Shown here: one piece after another, positions 34,582-47,608 of the stretch
How positions within the stretch are numbered: position 1 is the stretch's first letter
How the letters are laid out: every line of letters starts with the position of its first letter
Source of the DNA: Punica granatum
Lineage: Eukaryota > Streptophyta > Magnoliopsida > Myrtales > Lythraceae
Direction: 5' to 3'
NCBI RefSeq assembly: GCF_007655135.1
Contig: NC_045131.1
Span: 30,860,001-30,924,000 of the forward strand
Length of the DNA stretch: 64,000 nucleotides
Notes under the pieces: model-generated
What the model saw: the letters and a program-made list of their open reading frames with translations, nothing else
Told to the model about the DNA's origin: nothing
Database searches by the model: none
Program-made: the position numbers and the translations under genes

Positions 34582-35160
34582 ATGGTGGCGCTTCAATCTT
34601 TCCGACCCCATAGCTTTTTATTCTCCATCCTCATCATAGTCTTCTTCTTCTCCTTCACCATCTCAATCTCATCTGCCGCGACGGAGACAGTGCAGAAAGT
34701 CTGCAACCAAACGAGTTACTACCGCTACTGCGTCGCCACCCTCTACTCGGACCCAAGAACACCGAACGCTGACCCCTACTTCTTGGCCTACATCTCTTTC
34801 GGCCTTGCCTACTTAAACGCCTCCAACTCGCACGACTTCTTCTCCCACGCGGTAAATAACACCCGCCCACATCACCATAAGCTGGTCCAGAGCCTGACCA
34901 TCTGCCAGGATGGTTACAAAAGGGTGGTCTCGGCCCTCGAGACAGCCTACGAGGACCTCAACACGGAGAGCTTTGCCAAGTTGGGAAGGCTGTCAAGGGT
35001 GGCTGGCCGTGCTGCGGATAAGTGCAACCGTGCTTTCAGTGGTGTGGTGAAAGCGCCGGTGGGGTCGGCCGCACCTGCGGTGGCGGTCAGGAACAGAGAC
35101 ATGAAGCGGCTGTCGGAGATCTGCAGTGTGGTTTCAAAACTCCTCGGTGCTTCCAAGTGA
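34582..35160 (+). CDS. Plant invertase/pectin methylesterase inhibitor domain protein
   Basis: This is a secreted four-helix-bundle inhibitor-like protein of 192 residues encoded by one exon, the usual size and structure of the family. Members bind pectin methylesterase or acid invertase in the apoplast or vacuole; which one is inhibited here cannot be told from sequence. A signal peptide covers residues 1 to about 32, with a hydrophobic core LFSILIIVFFFSF. The conserved cysteines are C41 and C50 (first disulfide), C108 and C148 (second disulfide), with a further C181. The family motif YSDPRTPNADPYFLA is present. The start is the first ATG after a TATA box, and no break is seen. A paralogue lacking its 5' end lies 22 kb upstream at 12120-12626, so this was a small dispersed family cluster. 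Confidence 0.9.
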   Translation: MVALQSFRPHSFLFSILIIVFFFSFTISISSAATETVQKVCNQTSYYRYCVATLYSDPRTPNADPYFLAYISFGLAYLNASNSHDFFSHAVNNTRPHHHKLVQSLTICQDGYKRVVSALETAYEDLNTESFAKLGRLSRVAGRAADKCNRAFSGVVKAPVGSAAPAVAVRNRDMKRLSEICSVVSKLLGASK

Positions 35161-35852
35161 AAACCCTATTGGTTCTTCTGTGTGCTTTGTTTGCTTGTCT
35201 AACAGCCGGCTCTTTGTTGTTAGTATTCTCTTGATCATTGATGAAGTTCTTTATTTTTTGACTCCGTATAAGCTTTGTTACGAACATTAAGGCGCTCTCG
35301 ATCTCACTACCCTTTTCTTTCCCTCGATCGGCGAAACAAAAACGAAGTATTCTCATCCTATTGTTTAATGTTGTTAGTCCATGACGTGTGCGTACGGTAC
35401 ACTGTGATCAATATCGCGGGATGCGAATATACAAGCATCAAAGGATTTAGGACACCAATGAAGTTCAAGTTCGCTAAGGGTGAAAAAAAGGAAATCAAAA
35501 TTTTTGGTCCGAAGAAAAGGATATGATACATAGATATATAATATAAGTTATAACACCAATATTTATCCAATACTTCTATAGCGTCTACACACACACACAT
35601 TTATATATATGTATATATGCCGATTCATGAATTCCCCAGGTTGGCTTCGGATGGACGGACGACACAAAGAGACTTATGAGCCATTCATAGAGAAAACAAC
35701 AAAAAGATCAAGGTGAGAAAGAGAGAGAGCGATTAAATAATTGACATCTCATATGATGTCGATATTGCAATCTGTAATATGAATTGATAATTTTTATCCT
35801 TGTACTAGATTTATGGGTAAAAGAAAAGAAAAGAAAAGAAAAGAAAAGAAAA

Positions 35853-35883
<31 letters not shown>

Positions 35884-37688
35884 TATGATTTGATCATAAA
35901 TTTATAGTTGAACAAGGTGTCATCAGCTATACCAAAGTTAATGTATGTGCAAATAATTACGCAAGCATCCTTTGAACTTAGCTTGACCCGGAAAGCTCGA
36001 CATGAACCCGAATTCAAATAAATAATTAAGGGAAAGATATATCCAGCAAAAAAAGAAAAAAAGAAAAAAAAAGGAATAAGGGAGATATCTATGGTCACTT
36101 AAGCGAGTATTATTTCTTAGATACAACATTACGTTCGGAATCGTTTTCATGTTGTAGGTCCTGAATCAGTTAAGTCGACTCAATGTCATCCTAGAACTGA
36201 TGCAGACTGATGCATCGATCATGCATAGCTTTGATGCTAGTGCGAGGACAGTCGGGCATCAGTGTAAAAAGTTGAAAATTAATATCTGCAGGCTATGGGA
36301 TGGACCCATGCAACATTTTAATGGAAGGCGGGGTCTGTCGGTACTCCTGTTTCTTTGCAGACAACCATATGGTTGCTTTTCATTAAAAAAAAAAAAACTA
36401 TGGCTGCTAGTAAATTGCATGTCAGGTGAGCAGGGCCTGCTTCTTAAGCAAACTGAATATTGCAGATGGAAATTTAATTCCCAGGGCACTTTGATGCGAA
36501 GATATATATATATATCCTATGGTATAATTAACAAAATTAGTTGTAATATATATAATAGTCATGGAATCCGTGCGCTCCACGGGATTATTTCACCAATCTG
36601 AAAAGAAATTATATTAAAAAGAAAAATTCTTTCAATAATCAACAGTGAAACAAAAAGAATAAAATAAATAAATAATTTCAAATTTAGTAGGGATGATCTT
36701 ACTTTTTGAAAGCTTGTATATGAGTAACAATACCTTTTGAGAGAGAAGCTCACATCACCAATCTCGAAAAACAATATGAGGAAAATAAAGAAAAATAAAA
36801 AATATTCCTATAAAATGAGAGAAAATAAATGATAAATTTAATCAGCTCACTTACATCTAAGAATAGATATAAGTTCCGAGAGCTCGCATCTAGTTATAAA
36901 CGTACTCTTTGCTAGTTGAATATGCCAATGTATCTGTGCATAATAATTCATATTTATAATTATCATACAAAATCTAAATAAAATAAAATATGATTTGTTT
37001 TCCTTTTTTCAAGAGCAAACATTATTCATTTTTTGAAAAGAAAATATAATTTATATATATTTATGAAATATTATTTAATTTATTTTTAAAAAATAGATAT
37101 CTATAATAATATATGATTCATAATTTTTTTTCTTACTATATATATACACTAAAAGTTGTCCACATAACTATATATAATTTTTATCATATATGAATATATA
37201 CTAACATAAACTTATTTTGATATTAATATTTATGTATGAAATATTAATTTTTATTTTAAAAATTCAATATTATTAAGTAATATTTATATATATAATAAAA
37301 TCTTCTCATTTATTTCAAATTCATTTTGTTATTTAGATTTAAAAAATTAAAGAAATCAAGAAATCAAATTATATGATGAGATTTCTTTTAAATTTTTTTT
37401 ATTAAAAATAATTCCGAAAATAAAAATATCAACAATATATAATCTTAAAAGAACATCTTTTAGTTTTAAAAAGGAATTCTCGATTGAATGATAAAATCTT
37501 TAAAGAAGAAGAAAATCAGATCTTACCATATAATATCTTTTAAAAATCTAAACGAAATCCTTTATATTAAAATATTAATATCAAATTAAAATAACTCAAA
37601 AAATAAAATAATTGAAAAATTAGAGAAAATTTCATTATGAAACGGAGTGTTCTGAGAGTATCTGATCGAACCACCTCATACCTTGCTC

Positions 37689-37690
<2 letters not shown>
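35161..37690. other. AT-rich intergenic DNA
   Basis: Beyond the 3' UTR of the inhibitor gene I see no gene. An (AAAAG)n-poly(A)-(AT)n compound microsatellite covers about 35818-35886. Frames across it are artefacts. Confidence 0.4.

Positions 37691-37733
<43 letters not shown>
37691..37733. repeat. Long (AT)n microsatellite
   Basis: There are about 43 bases of uninterrupted AT dinucleotide. Confidence 0.9.
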
Positions 37734-37735
<2 letters not shown>

Positions 37736-38624
37736 TGAAGTAAATTATTAAAATGTTAAGTAAAAAAACTAATTTTTTCATAAAAAAATCTAACAAAATT
37801 AGTGTAATTTATTTGAATTTTGTGTGGTTTACTTCATTTACTAGTAATTTATTAGAAATTCAAGTATTTAAATTACTACAAATTTGAATAACATACTTGA
37901 TTGTACCATAGACGTCGCTGATCTGCCGATATATAGATAGACACTCTGTTATCAGAACTGAATCGGACCGGCCGGTTCGACCGGTCGGATCGAAAACCGG
38001 ACCTATGTTCGGTCCGGCTAGCTAAAAAATCCAAAATGCACTAAAAAATCGGTGAACTCATAAAACCGATCGGTTTTTAGATAAACCCATCGAACCCATT
38101 CAAATCGGCTGGTTGCATGGGTTCAGAAATTCAAATGAAATCTGAACCGAAGCCACCCCGACCCAAAATGAAAACTACTAGACATCGTAAAACTGTATCG
38201 AAAATGGGCACAATTTAGTCAAAATCGAAATCGATTGAAACCTAGTTTTCTTCATCTTCACTCTTCATAACCTCCACGGGTCAAAATCAAACTCGAAGGC
38301 CCATAGGCCCATCACCGAGGGCCTATTAATTCTCTTACACTCCATGCACCTCATCTCCATGGGATACATATAAAAAGAAGCTCTTAAAGTAACCACACCC
38401 ACTCTTGATTATCCTAAAAAAAACACTCAACATACACTCCTAACTTGAGCGTCGGAGGGGATTCTCAAGCTCCAACCCGAAAGCCTTTCTTTCAGGTCGT
38501 GGAGCGATGGTTGCCCACAAAAGGAGGACCTGAAAATCCTCCATGATGTGGATTTTTTCCCGCATCAAATAATAATAATAATTTCACGGACAAGTTTCGA
38601 TAAACGCTGTTTGCAATCTTTCAT
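37734..38624. other. Intergenic DNA with a CCGG-rich palindromic block
   Basis: At about 37965-38080 the words CGGACCGGCCGGTTCGACCGG, AAAACCGG and AAAACCGATCGG recur in both orientations, which suggests subterminal repeats of a decayed hAT-type element. Its other end was not found. No gene is seen. Confidence 0.35.
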
Positions 38625-38955
38625 TTTAAAATATGGTAAATTTCGACGACACTTTTTATAGTTTATGAAATGGCTAGTGACACATCTCCTTTCAAAAATT
38701 AGCTATACACCATCCCTCCTTTTGCTAACATGACACCAAGAGAACATTTATTTTGCTACGTGGATCTAATGTCATGGAACTGCACAAACTAACCCATTAC
38801 ATGATTTCTTTAACTGAATCGAATCTGAACCGATGTAAGGAAAAAAAAAAAGTAAAAATAAGTGAAACGAGGGGTGGTGTATGAAAGGAGGGGGTGTCGT
38901 TGGCCATTTTACAAACTATAGGGGTGTCATCAAAATTCATCCTTTAAAATATTGG
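38625..38955. mobile_element. MITE with imperfect foldback arms
   Basis: The left arm begins TTTTAAAATATGGTAAATTTC and contains ACACCATCCCTCCTTTT. The right arm contains the complement, GAGGGGTGGTGTATGAAAG...CATCCTTTAAAATATTGG, in inverted order. No coding frame is present. Its right arm is duplicated in the following sequence. Confidence 0.6.
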
Positions 38956-39295
38956 ATACTCACTAACTTTATTTTTATTAATATGGTTGCTATCTTGGCG
39001 CCACATATATACACTATGGATGTGACATTTTTTAAAGTTATTTTTGGTCAAAAAATTAGTGAAATCTGAACCGATTTAAGGAAAAAAACAGTAAAAATCA
39101 GTGAAACAAGGGGTGGTATGTGGCTAATTTTGAAAGAAGAAGATTGTCGTTGGTCATTTTACAAACTATATGAGGTGTCATTGTAATTTACCTTTTAAAA
39201 TATTGGACACTCACCAACTTTATTTTTACTGATATGGCTGCTATCTTGGCGCCACATATACACACTATTGATGTGATAATTTTAAAAGTTAGTAA
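38825..39295. repeat. Diverged tandem duplication, unit ~241 bp
   Basis: CTGAACCGAT at 38825 recurs at 39066. Both units continue through AAGTAAAAAT/CAGTAAAAAT, GGGGTGGT, TTTTACAAACTATA and CTATCTTGGCGCCACATATA. The unit includes the right arm of the adjacent MITE. Confidence 0.8.
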
Positions 39296-40169
39296 TTAAA
39301 AATTCAAAAAGTATAGGGTGTAAAAATTTGCACTTTTGAGAGGCTATTATTTTCAATCAAAAGCTCAATGAGCCAATCTTTTATAGGCCAATAAAATTTC
39401 TACATGATATCATAGAGAACTATGCGTTCCTGTAGACTCACACGCTAGGTCCAATGTTGAAGTAGTTAAAGTGCGCATAATGTTTAATCTCTCTTAGGCC
39501 GATCTTTTAATTTAGGATGTGGACTTCAATCTTTATTGAATTTTATTGGTGGAGCTAGTGCGTCTTGAAAAAGGAGGGGTATGACTAGCTTTATTGAAAC
39601 TATAGGGTGATTTATGAAATTTAATCTCTTATCCATATGCAAGAATCATACTTGCATTACACACAATATTTTATAAACATTCTTTTTCCAATTATGTTTT
39701 TTAGATATAATATAATTAAGTGTTTCAGAGTTTTAGGGTTTTTAGGGTTTCGGGTAGAGTATTTTAAGTGGTAAGTAGTTTCAATCTCCGTAAGCAGGAG
39801 AACGTAAGTTCTTGTATTAAGAAGCGTATTTGCTATAAGGGAGAATAATTTTTAGTACTCGATTTCCCAAAATTGAGAGAGTAATGCCTCTCATAATTTT
39901 AATTTCAATAATATGAAACTTATTATATTTTTAAAAATATGTATATTATATTGTGGAAATTAAAATATTATTTCTTATTAAAATGAATTCGTTAACAAAT
40001 TAGATAATCATAAAAGAGAAAATGCAAAGTAGAACTTAGCAGAGGGAGAAAAAGGGAAATAGGAAGGGAGGGAAGAGAGTGAATATAGTAGGGAGAAAAA
40101 AATGTAATAGTGGGTAGTTAAGAAATGTATGAAAGGACAACATACTATCAACTTCATCAAAGAGGGTAT
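39296..40169. other. Intergenic DNA
   Basis: No gene is seen. At about 39757-39830 a tRNA-like AAGTGGTAAGTAGTTTC and ACGTAAGTTCTTGT pair hints at another, more decayed SINE. Confidence 0.35.
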
Positions 40170-40300
40170 AATATAGTGGTGCATCCTAACTTGATAATTA
40201 AGAGATTCCGGATTCGATATTCGTGATAGGACTATTTGTGCCACTTTATTAATTATTTAGGATTTGCAGTTCATTGCCCTTATAATCGAAATCATGCCAT
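40170..40300 (+). mobile_element. SINE, second family, member 1
   Basis: An A-box-like ATAGTGGTGCATCC at 40173-40186 and a B-box-like CCGGATTCGATATT at 40208-40221 stand at tRNA spacing. The layout and the ATAGTGG start are shared with 55555-55700. Confidence 0.5.
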
Positions 40301-40939
40301 TAACATCCTTCTAATATAGTTTTTGTTTCTGATTTTCAATATATTATTTTATTGTGGAGATATTGGAAAAACAAATGTTGCACCAATTAATTCCTTCTTT
40401 AATTTGTAATATTCACGTATATAGGTGGAGACATATTCGAATGCTTAAGCTAGTTTTGGACCGAGGCCCACCATTATGTGGTCTCTTCCAACTATCGATG
40501 TGGGCCCAAAGTAGTACATATTGGGCCTCTTTATCATTCCATGTAATTTTTGGGCTGTATATAAATCATCATGATAAAGAACGAAAATGGGGGGTTTTCC
40601 CTTTTTTTTTCCCCTCTCCTTTTGGTGAAAGAAAATGGAGGTTTAGGTATTGAAACATGTAAGTCCAATTTTTTTTCGGTGTGAACTCTGGTATCTGAAA
40701 ACCCCATTGAATTCGACTTAGCGGGATTTCTTGTGATTTTCGTCTTTCCTTCCTTAAATCCCCATATGGCCCTCCCTCCAAAAGCCTAAAGGCTAAAAAA
40801 AAGTCAAAACAAAAAGAAAATGCAAAGACAGCCTCTCATACATTTTTGTCCGACTTCTAATTTAATTTCTCTACTTCACCTTACTGAATGGACTGCCACA
40901 TATAATAACACAGCTACTGCTTGCTTGGTTGAATATTTT
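40301..40939. other. Intergenic DNA
   Basis: Nothing is recognised. A 99-codon frame at 40354-40653 has no domain I know. Confidence 0.35.
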
Positions 40940-41246
40940 ATGGCCTGTTTGGTTAAATTTTTTATTTTAACTCTACTCAACTCTACTTCACTTTAATTTC
41001 ACTTATCTTCAATTCAACAACACAATTATTATTATTATTTTTCTTTTTCTTTAATTTTTTAACCATTCAATTTTATTTTTAAAACTAAATTCTCTAAACT
41101 ATTCATTACTTTTCCACAATTCAACTACACAATCATTACTTTCTCTCAACTATTCATTACTTTTTAACATTTTTTCTCATAATTCAACAACACAATTATT
41201 AAAAACCAATTAAAATCAAAACTCAACTCTAAAACCAAATACAGTC
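40940..41246. mobile_element. MITE family 2, copy 2
   Basis: It is bounded by TGGCCTGTTTGGTTAAA and TAAAACCAAATACAGTCA, an imperfect inverted pair. The interior repeats CTATTCATTAC and CATAATTCAACAACA, as in 20840-21105. Confidence 0.65.
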
Positions 41247-41284
41247 ATAATTACGATATAACCCCACTGATTGAAGAAGAACAC

Positions 41285-41465
41285 GATTAATGGGGTGCTT
41301 CAATTAACATTGGTTAATTCAAGTAATTTGACGCTTATCTTCTTAAATAGAGTATCAGGTTGCTTATGAATAAAGAAAAATTACAATTTGGAATGTTTTA
41401 TATTAGTGAATCAATAGATTCGAATTTGAATTAGTCGAGACCCAATTGATCTTTAGAATACTAAG
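41285..41465 (+). mobile_element. SINE, family member 4
   Basis: An A-box-like CATTGGTTAATTCAAGTA lies at 41308-41325, followed by CTTAAATAGAGTATCAGGTTG, where the B-box is decayed, and GCTTATGAATAAAGAAAAA. It aligns by eye with the elements at 15762 and 20290. Confidence 0.45.
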
Positions 41466-43904
41466 AAATGCACATCGAAAATAGGGTGACATCTATCAAA
41501 TTATGCAAGAAATCTCATTTTTGAAGATAAATTATGTTAAATCTCAATATATATATGTGACGACGTTAGTCATCAGGGTCTTAAAATAATGAGTCAAAGT
41601 ATGAGGAGGGGGAAAAAGGTGGCAATGAAACTATAGGAGGGTCGTTTGTAGTGACTGCGGGGGACACATCACATTGAAAAGGTGGAAACATAGTAATAGT
41701 TGACTGATCGTCCAGAGACAACCTAACGCACCCATCCATCGATCCCCATAATGAATGGATATATTCTTTAGTACCGTAAAAAAGAAGATTGTATATATGT
41801 TCTTATCATATTCACTAGTCTCCAGCCCCCTCTTCCTCGCATCTCATACCCGTGTTCAGATTGATTGATTGAATTAACCACTTGAAGCTCGAGAAGATAT
41901 TGTATGAACGCACATTACATAAACTAGACTCAATAGTATATACTATATATAAATTGATTGATTTTAGTATATAATATGACCGTATTTAGCTTGTAAAACC
42001 ACCTTTTCAAGTGAATCAAACAAGTCTGAGTCGAAGAATTATATGTAGCCTAACTCATCAACAAAGGAAAATTTGAGGGATTGTTAGGCATCATGATTCA
42101 GAGAGATCTGACTGAAGATCTCTCGATTTGTGGGTGGGGGCACCCCCACTCCCAAGTCCCCAACAGAGGTCGACAGTTGGCCGCCCCCGCCCTCGACTCA
42201 AGAGATACGACTTGAGATCTCTTGAGTTCGGGGTGGGGGCTCCACCCCTGGTGATCTTTTGACTGATTGGCAACGGCGGTGGCACAACAACTCCTCCTCC
42301 TCGGTCTCCCTATTCGTTCGGTTCTCCTCCCCTACTTCGATGGCGGTCTCTTATCTGCGACTACTCCACCTCCTCCGCAGCGACAAAATCCCCCAACCAC
42401 CACATCACAAGGTCAAGCCTCTAGTCAGATCAATCACACCTCTCGCCTACTCAAATCGACATTTCATGGTTTTGCCAACCTCTAGCTGCCTGATTTGACT
42501 GCCTTGGGATTGGATTGTTTAGGGTTAGTTTGATTGGTTTCAGTCTGGGGATAGTGATCTGTGGTGATATCTTCCGCTCCGATACCGACCTAAAACAATG
42601 TCTACTCTATTTCACTATGGAATTCCCTAGCGAACCTCACAACGGAGTAGAATTTCGGCATGGATTTATAGATTGGATTGATTATCTCTTTCCCAGTTTT
42701 GCTTAGGATTCATGGTGAAATGCTGCTAGCAGGTCGTCATCTAGATTAACGGCTTCATGGTAGCAATCTACAATTGTATCTATTTTATTCTGATGTGATC
42801 TTTTCATATTATTATCTTTTGTCCTTTGTCCAATAGATAAGTCATCATATTATTAGGCATTTTTCCTTATATTCATTTTTTTACTGTGGATATACAAAGC
42901 ATCCTTATGTTTGAGGAAAAAAAGTAATGTAATATACGTTGCACGTGAAATGTTTCTCAATTAAGTGGTAAGACGTAATACTTATAGAACTTTAGAAATT
43001 ATATAAACATTTAAATTTCATTTGAAAAATATATTATTAATTATATAACATCATTAATTATTTTATTGATTGGTTTAAAAATAACAAATCAATAAATATG
43101 AAATTACTTAATATTGTTAATGTTTAATATTGTTAATGTATAGAGATAAATTTTTATTTAAATAAAAAATTGATGTTATATAAAATTATTAAATAATTAA
43201 TCCGACATTTTGCTAGAATAAAGTTGATTTACCTTAAAAATTAAGGTTAATATGAGAAGTGAAGGTATAATCTTTAAATGGCGTACATTATCGAATTATT
43301 ATATATTTGTTGGACTTTTGAAATAGTTAATCGAAACAAAAGAAGAACAAAACTTTCAACTCTAATGTTCAATCAAAGATAAACTGTAATAAATATTCAT
43401 TTTAAGTACATAACTAATTTAATATTCGTATTGTATAGCACATACAATGATTTTTAAAATATCCAAAAAAAGAGCAATTAATTAATTAATATAAAGAAGT
43501 CCTAGCAAAAAGTAGGAACAAAATCGTGACAATCAAGAAAGAATAGAATGACACAATTAAAGAAAAAGGAGAGAGAATCAAAATAAGAAAAAAATTTATC
43601 TAATTGCTAATAATTATAATTCTTCATAAAAAAAATTGCCTCGAAAGCAATGGCTAATGATGGCTAATCTTTTGTAGCGTGTAAATCGCATATAATCTTA
43701 ATTTCTTCTCAATTTTCATTTGGGATAATTACCAAAAAGATCAAAACATTTGAAACATTTTCTCTTTCGAACCAAAACATTTATTTTTGTGTAAATGGGA
43801 CAGGAAATTTGTTAGTATTTAAATAAGTCCTTTTGAATAGTTTTAAGTTTCAAAAGCTAAACCTAAATGTTGTAAATACTAAAAAATTAGAATAGTCATA
43901 CATA
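41466..43904. other. Intergenic DNA with a GC-richer island
   Basis: From about 42090 to 42720 the base composition rises sharply, and overlapping frames of 60-80 codons are open in more than one phase, with GGGTGGGGGCACCCCCAC (42135-42150) forming a perfect hairpin. I recognise no protein. Near 43724 a lone GGGATAATTACCAAAAAG resembles one end of Mutator-type MITE B. The rest is AT-rich and empty. Confidence 0.35.
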
Positions 43905-44262
43905 TACACATAAACAGAAAACTTTTGGGATTGAAAAATGGAAGAAAAATGTAGATCGGGCCGGAGGTGGCTTGTAAAAGGGCATCACCGCCCTAGGCGA
44001 TGTCGTCGGCGGGTGGTGGCTCCATGCCAAATTCCCACACCCTGATCAATTTCCTACTTCCTATGGAAATATGACCAAGAGAGAAAAAAAGAAGAAGAAA
44101 GAAATGATAATGGACAATCAAATAATATTTCAAAATATATAGAGGAACATATGATGTCCCAAAAAGAGTAAAAATCTGTAAAAAATAAATAAATAAATAA
44201 ACAGATAAATGGTTACTCGAGAATCATACATATCAACATTATTTATTAAAGACCTAGCCTAC
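43905..44262. repeat. Dispersed direct repeat, unit A
   Basis: The segment shares an ordered series of words with 45215-45553: GATTGAAAAATGGAAG, GGTGGCT, GGCGATGTCGT, CAATTTCCT.CTTCCTATG, GGCAATCAAATAATAT-like and AAAAAGAGTAAAA. The middle is GC-rich. The element type is unknown. Confidence 0.7.
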
Positions 44263-45214
44263 AACATTATATTTTCGTACCCTCTCGATTTATGCTTATG
44301 CATCCTCAATCCCATTTAATACTCTTTGGTTCCATATAGTCTTTCTTTCCTACTGTCCCATTATAATTCTATCATGTATGCGTATATATATATATATATA
44401 TTAAAAATGTTAATTGAGATAAATTCAGTCTAAGCGGTATACGTTAAAGAAAATCTAATAGTTAAAGTGATTTTGGAGGAAAAATTAATCTATCCTATAA
44501 TAAAAATGTGAAACTCTTTTAGATTATTTTTGCACTAAGGGTTGCCAATTGTGTTGTTTCATGTTCAAATTTCTAATATGTCTCTAAACCTATTTATCAA
44601 TTCCTCTCATACCCATTCACGTCACCTATTTCCTGTCAATATACCCAAAGATCACTACATATTGCCTCCTCATCCTTTCCCACCTCTTGAAATTTAACTG
44701 CCAACTTTATATGTTATTCTTCCATGGCCGTGCCAGTAGATCCTCTCACCCAAATCAAAGCATGCTTTATCTCCCCTCTCCCCTATCTCTTTCTTTCATA
44801 TTCCTCGAAATTTTCCATTGTTTTAACCTCATTACCCGTTTCTTCTTTTATGCTTGTATCATTTAATAATCGCCACGGATCTTCCCTAGCATCATCTCCT
44901 CTCCTTTCCAGTAGCTTTCACACTTGGATCTTATACCCCTCCTCTCACAGATGCCATCAATCCATTCCATATTCCTTTTGGGGCTTGATGGTAGAGGCAA
45001 CCAACATCCAATAGATGCATGTATTTCTCTACGCATTTATAAAATGGCATCATCGGAATACATAACACACAAGAATTGCATAAAACACTACCGTGCAAGA
45101 GGAAACTCAAAAAATTTCCATTCCATGATCTAACCATTAGTGAGATAAAAGGTACATTGGCTGGATTATAGTTTAAGCCATCTAAGCTACATTTTCTCAT
45201 TAATTGATTAATTG
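44263..45214. other. Intergenic DNA between two dispersed repeats
   Basis: A TA microsatellite lies at about 44383-44401. Reading frames of up to 96 codons occur, but they look like random frames in CT-rich sequence. Confidence 0.35.
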
Positions 45215-45553
45215 TATGCACATACATAAAGAGCAAAGTTACGAGATCGAAAAATGAAAGAAAAAGGTAGATCAGGCTGAGTGGTGGCTCGTCAGAGGGC
45301 ACCACCATCCCAGGCGAGGTCGTTGGCAAGTGGTGGCTCCCAACCCTCAATTTCCTGCTTCCTATGAAAATATGACTAAGAGTACTGAGAAAAAGTTGGA
45401 AAGAAAACGATAAAAGGCAATCAAATAATATCTCGAAATATAGAGGGAAACCTATATATGATATACTACAAAAAAGAGTAAAATCTAAGAAAAACAATAG
45501 AAAAATGGTTATTCAAGATCCATACGTAAATATTCTCTATTAAAGACTTATAA
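45215..45553. repeat. Dispersed direct repeat, unit B
   Basis: This is a diverged copy of 43905-44262 in the same orientation. A 188-codon minus-strand frame at 44931-45497 runs through it and through unrelated flanking DNA, so that frame is not a gene. Confidence 0.7.
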
Positions 45554-47039
45554 AGAATTTATATGTTATAATGGAATAGATATCTTATGAGAGATTATCT
45601 TTTTGAATTATAAGAGCGCGACCATTGATATTTTTGGGCACCAAGGACAAGAATTTTTTGAGACTTCTTAATGAACTATCTAGGATGAGTTTTAGAGGAA
45701 AAAAGGAAGTTTAAATGATTTTTCATATATATATTTTCGAAAACTGGAAGGTATATATAACTGAAATAAATGCAGCTCTTTGAATGGTTACATTCCTTTA
45801 GGTTACAATCACATCCTTTCACTAGTAAATCATATTTCGTCAAATATATAAAATAATATTGATAAATAAATTTATCTATACTAATTTAACAATTAGACTT
45901 ATATTATTATTGAATTATCATTTTCGCTTTATTCATAATACTGATGATTAAATTTATCTATACTAATTTAACTATTAAATTTATCTTCTTATAAAATTAT
46001 CATTTTCTCTTTATTTTTTAGTATAATCTTTATCATTATACTAAAAATATAATATTCTAATTAAAAAATATAAGTGACGTGTGAATTTCATTTAGGCCTA
46101 AGGGATACAAGGACATATTAAGAAGTTGTTTAAAAAGTTATTTCACTTATATTGTTTGAGTGAACGGACATTAATAAAAAGATATGATAATTTTGAGAGT
46201 TAGTTTGATTTTATTTATTATATAAAAGGGTAAATTTGAAATATCATTATTTAAATAAGAGCAAAATGAAAATAAAAATTGGAGAAACATATGATGCTTA
46301 TGTATACTCCAACATATGATGCTTATATATATAAGTTGTTATATGGGGGCCAGCCTCATTAAAAGGAAAAGGACAAAAAGATAAAGGAGAAGAAAAAGAA
46401 AAGTGTGCGAGCTATGCAAAAGTAAGTAAGAAAGACAAAAATCAGACTAGGTCTAATTAATCATTCTCCAATGAAATTATCAGCTTATAATCTAGGTAAT
46501 TAACAATTAAATTGAGCCCCCTTTTATTGTCTGTCATGCCAAAGAATTAACACACATGTTCATATCTCATATCAAGACATATATGGATATGTATAATATA
46601 TTACGGCGAATACCTTGCACCAAAATCCGAAATCTATCACAATCCATGGTTTTACCTGGTATATAATTTACAGATGCTACCAACCTTTCCTCTTTTTACT
46701 AATTTTCATCAGCTGAATAAGTCGAGGATCATGTTTTAGGGGCCATTTTCATTTATATGTCTGTCACGGGTAAAGGGAAATGATTCCCCACCAAGGACAT
46801 ATATTTTCAATAGTGCCCTTTTAAGCTTTAGGCCCATTTGTCCAATTCTAATTTCTAGATAGGGACTTCAGTAAAGCTCTTATAATTAATCAATCCTAAA
46901 AGCGAAAGTAATTGGTAAAACAACTATAAATATAATCATAAACTAGATAAAAGGCCTGCGAGTATATGCCAACTAGAATTATGTAAAAGTTAAAATGCTT
47001 GATAATACATATTAGGAACGGCAAACAAAATTATAAAAT
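45554..47039. other. AT-rich intergenic DNA
   Basis: No gene or element is recognised. Confidence 0.4.
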
Positions 47040-47044
47040 ATTGT

Positions 47045-47608
47045 TGTTGGTGAGATGTGTGGAGACGATCGATCCGGAGGCGATGTGAGGTTAACACGAT
47101 AGGATTTAAGGACGAATGACGCTTTCCAAAGAGAATTATTTGCCCCCACACTTTAGTTGCTAGAGGGTTAAGGCAAAGGTCCTCTCGGGATACAACGAAA
47201 CCTTATGAATTCCTTCAATTAGCAAAATTGAGGAATTTCCTAACTCTCACTCTAATTTCTGAAATTTGTGATTAATTATTTGAGCACTATAGCCTCTCTA
47301 TTTATATGCACTCAATGGACACTATCGAAGAGTCAGAACTCTTCGTATTGGACGTAACTGTTAGATGAAACATCACCCATGAATGGACACTATCGAAAAG
47401 TCAAAACCCTTCGTATTGGACGTAACTCTTAGATGGAACATCACCTATGAATGGTCACTTCCATATACATTACTTGTCTTGCACTCAAATGTATTCATTA
47501 AATAAATGAACATTCACTTCGTAACCCGAATTCGTCCAAGTACTCATGAATCACACTAAGTGACCCATTAATAAAATCCAATGAATTTGCAAACTATAAT
47601 TTCCAACA
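47045..47608 (-). repeat. 3' LTR of the copia element, with internal tandem duplication
   Basis: It is 564 bases, against 497 in the other LTR. The extra length is a 68-base tandem duplication (47317-47384 and 47385-47452, each starting GGACACTATCGAA), present only here. Confidence 0.92.

Noticed and set aside
44931..45497. 188-codon minus-strand frame
   Set aside because: It spans the border of a dispersed repeat and unrelated flank, has no domain, and looks like a chance open frame.
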